Source: Microbulbifer bruguierae
GTDB taxonomy: Bacteria > Pseudomonadota > Gammaproteobacteria > Pseudomonadales > Cellvibrionaceae
Assembly: GCF_029869925.1 (NCBI RefSeq)
Contig: NZ_CP118605.1
Coordinates: 2,428,501-2,492,500 of the forward strand
Reading direction: 5' to 3'
DNA length: 64,000 nt
The position numbers and the translations under genes are program-made. The stretch's first letter is position 1. Each line of letters begins with the position of its first letter. The notes under the pieces were generated by a model. The model ran no database searches. It saw only the letters and a program-made list of their open reading frames with translations, and had not been told where the DNA came from. This document shows, piece after piece, positions 63,945 to 64,000 of this stretch.

Positions 63945-64000
63945 TATTTAACCGATTGGTCAGGTTCCAACCGACAAATCAACAATTGCCGGATCTGCCA

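Overview
The window looks like a chromosomal segment of a GC-rich marine gammaproteobacterium. Gene content and order (hemW-rdgB-DUF4426-metW-metX, yggT-proC-yggS-pilT-pilU, cyaY-lptM-lysA-dapF-DUF484, sutA-glnK-amtB-ubiK-comM, algR/algZ next to argH) match the Pseudomonas/Cellvibrionales backbone. The added genes (B3 metallo-beta-lactamase, a large TonB-dependent receptor, extensive purine catabolism) would suit a Microbulbifer-like Cellvibrionales bacterium. The genus is inference. I saw no rRNA, tRNA, CRISPR array, prophage or insertion sequence.

Layout. 1-11.7 kb: housekeeping and type IV pilus genes (hemW, rdgB, metWX, a dynamin-like GTPase, yggT, proC, yggS, pilT, pilU). 11.7-21.2 kb: a lipoprotein amidohydrolase, an AlgZ/AlgR-type two-component pair, argH, a glycerophosphodiesterase, an alpha/beta hydrolase and an SPFH/Arc pair. 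21.4-25.1 kb: cyaY and the lptM-lysA-dapF-DUF484 operon. 25.3-31.1 kb: sutA, a nitrogen block (glnK, amtB, a second glnK and a TorF-family porin behind a -24/-12 promoter), ubiK and comM. 31.1-36.2 kb: a compact operon carrying a B3 metallo-beta-lactamase, then an NCS2 permease and an MmyB-type regulator. 36.4-40.7 kb: rep, cytochrome c5 and a MORN-repeat/C13-peptidase protein.

40.7-64 kb is a purine-scavenging island. A leftward ten-gene operon (xdhA-xdhB-xdhC-allB-alc-uraD-uraH-allA-guaD-puuD) encodes conversion of guanine/hypoxanthine/xanthine through urate, 5-hydroxyisourate, OHCU, allantoin, allantoate and ureidoglycolate to glyoxylate and urea. Divergent from it is a BMP-type ABC transporter (ATPase, two permeases, binding lipoprotein) followed by an outer-membrane channel-like protein. 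Convergent with that is a leftward set: a TonB-dependent receptor, an exported ADGF-type adenosine deaminase and an NUP-family lipoprotein. Together they suggest capture of purine nucleosides at the cell surface, deamination and perhaps cleavage in the periplasm, import, and complete catabolism for nitrogen.

The most notable regulatory observation is sigma-54 (-24/-12) promoter matches at each entry point of this nitrogen economy: upstream of the TonB receptor (63928-63944, essentially perfect), back to back between xdhA and the ABC transporter (52404-52420 minus, 52461-52476 plus), and upstream of the porin-glnK-amtB-glnK block (29019-29035, with an NtrC-like site at 29136-29150). This links nucleoside capture, purine degradation and ammonium uptake into one probable RpoN/NtrC regulon.
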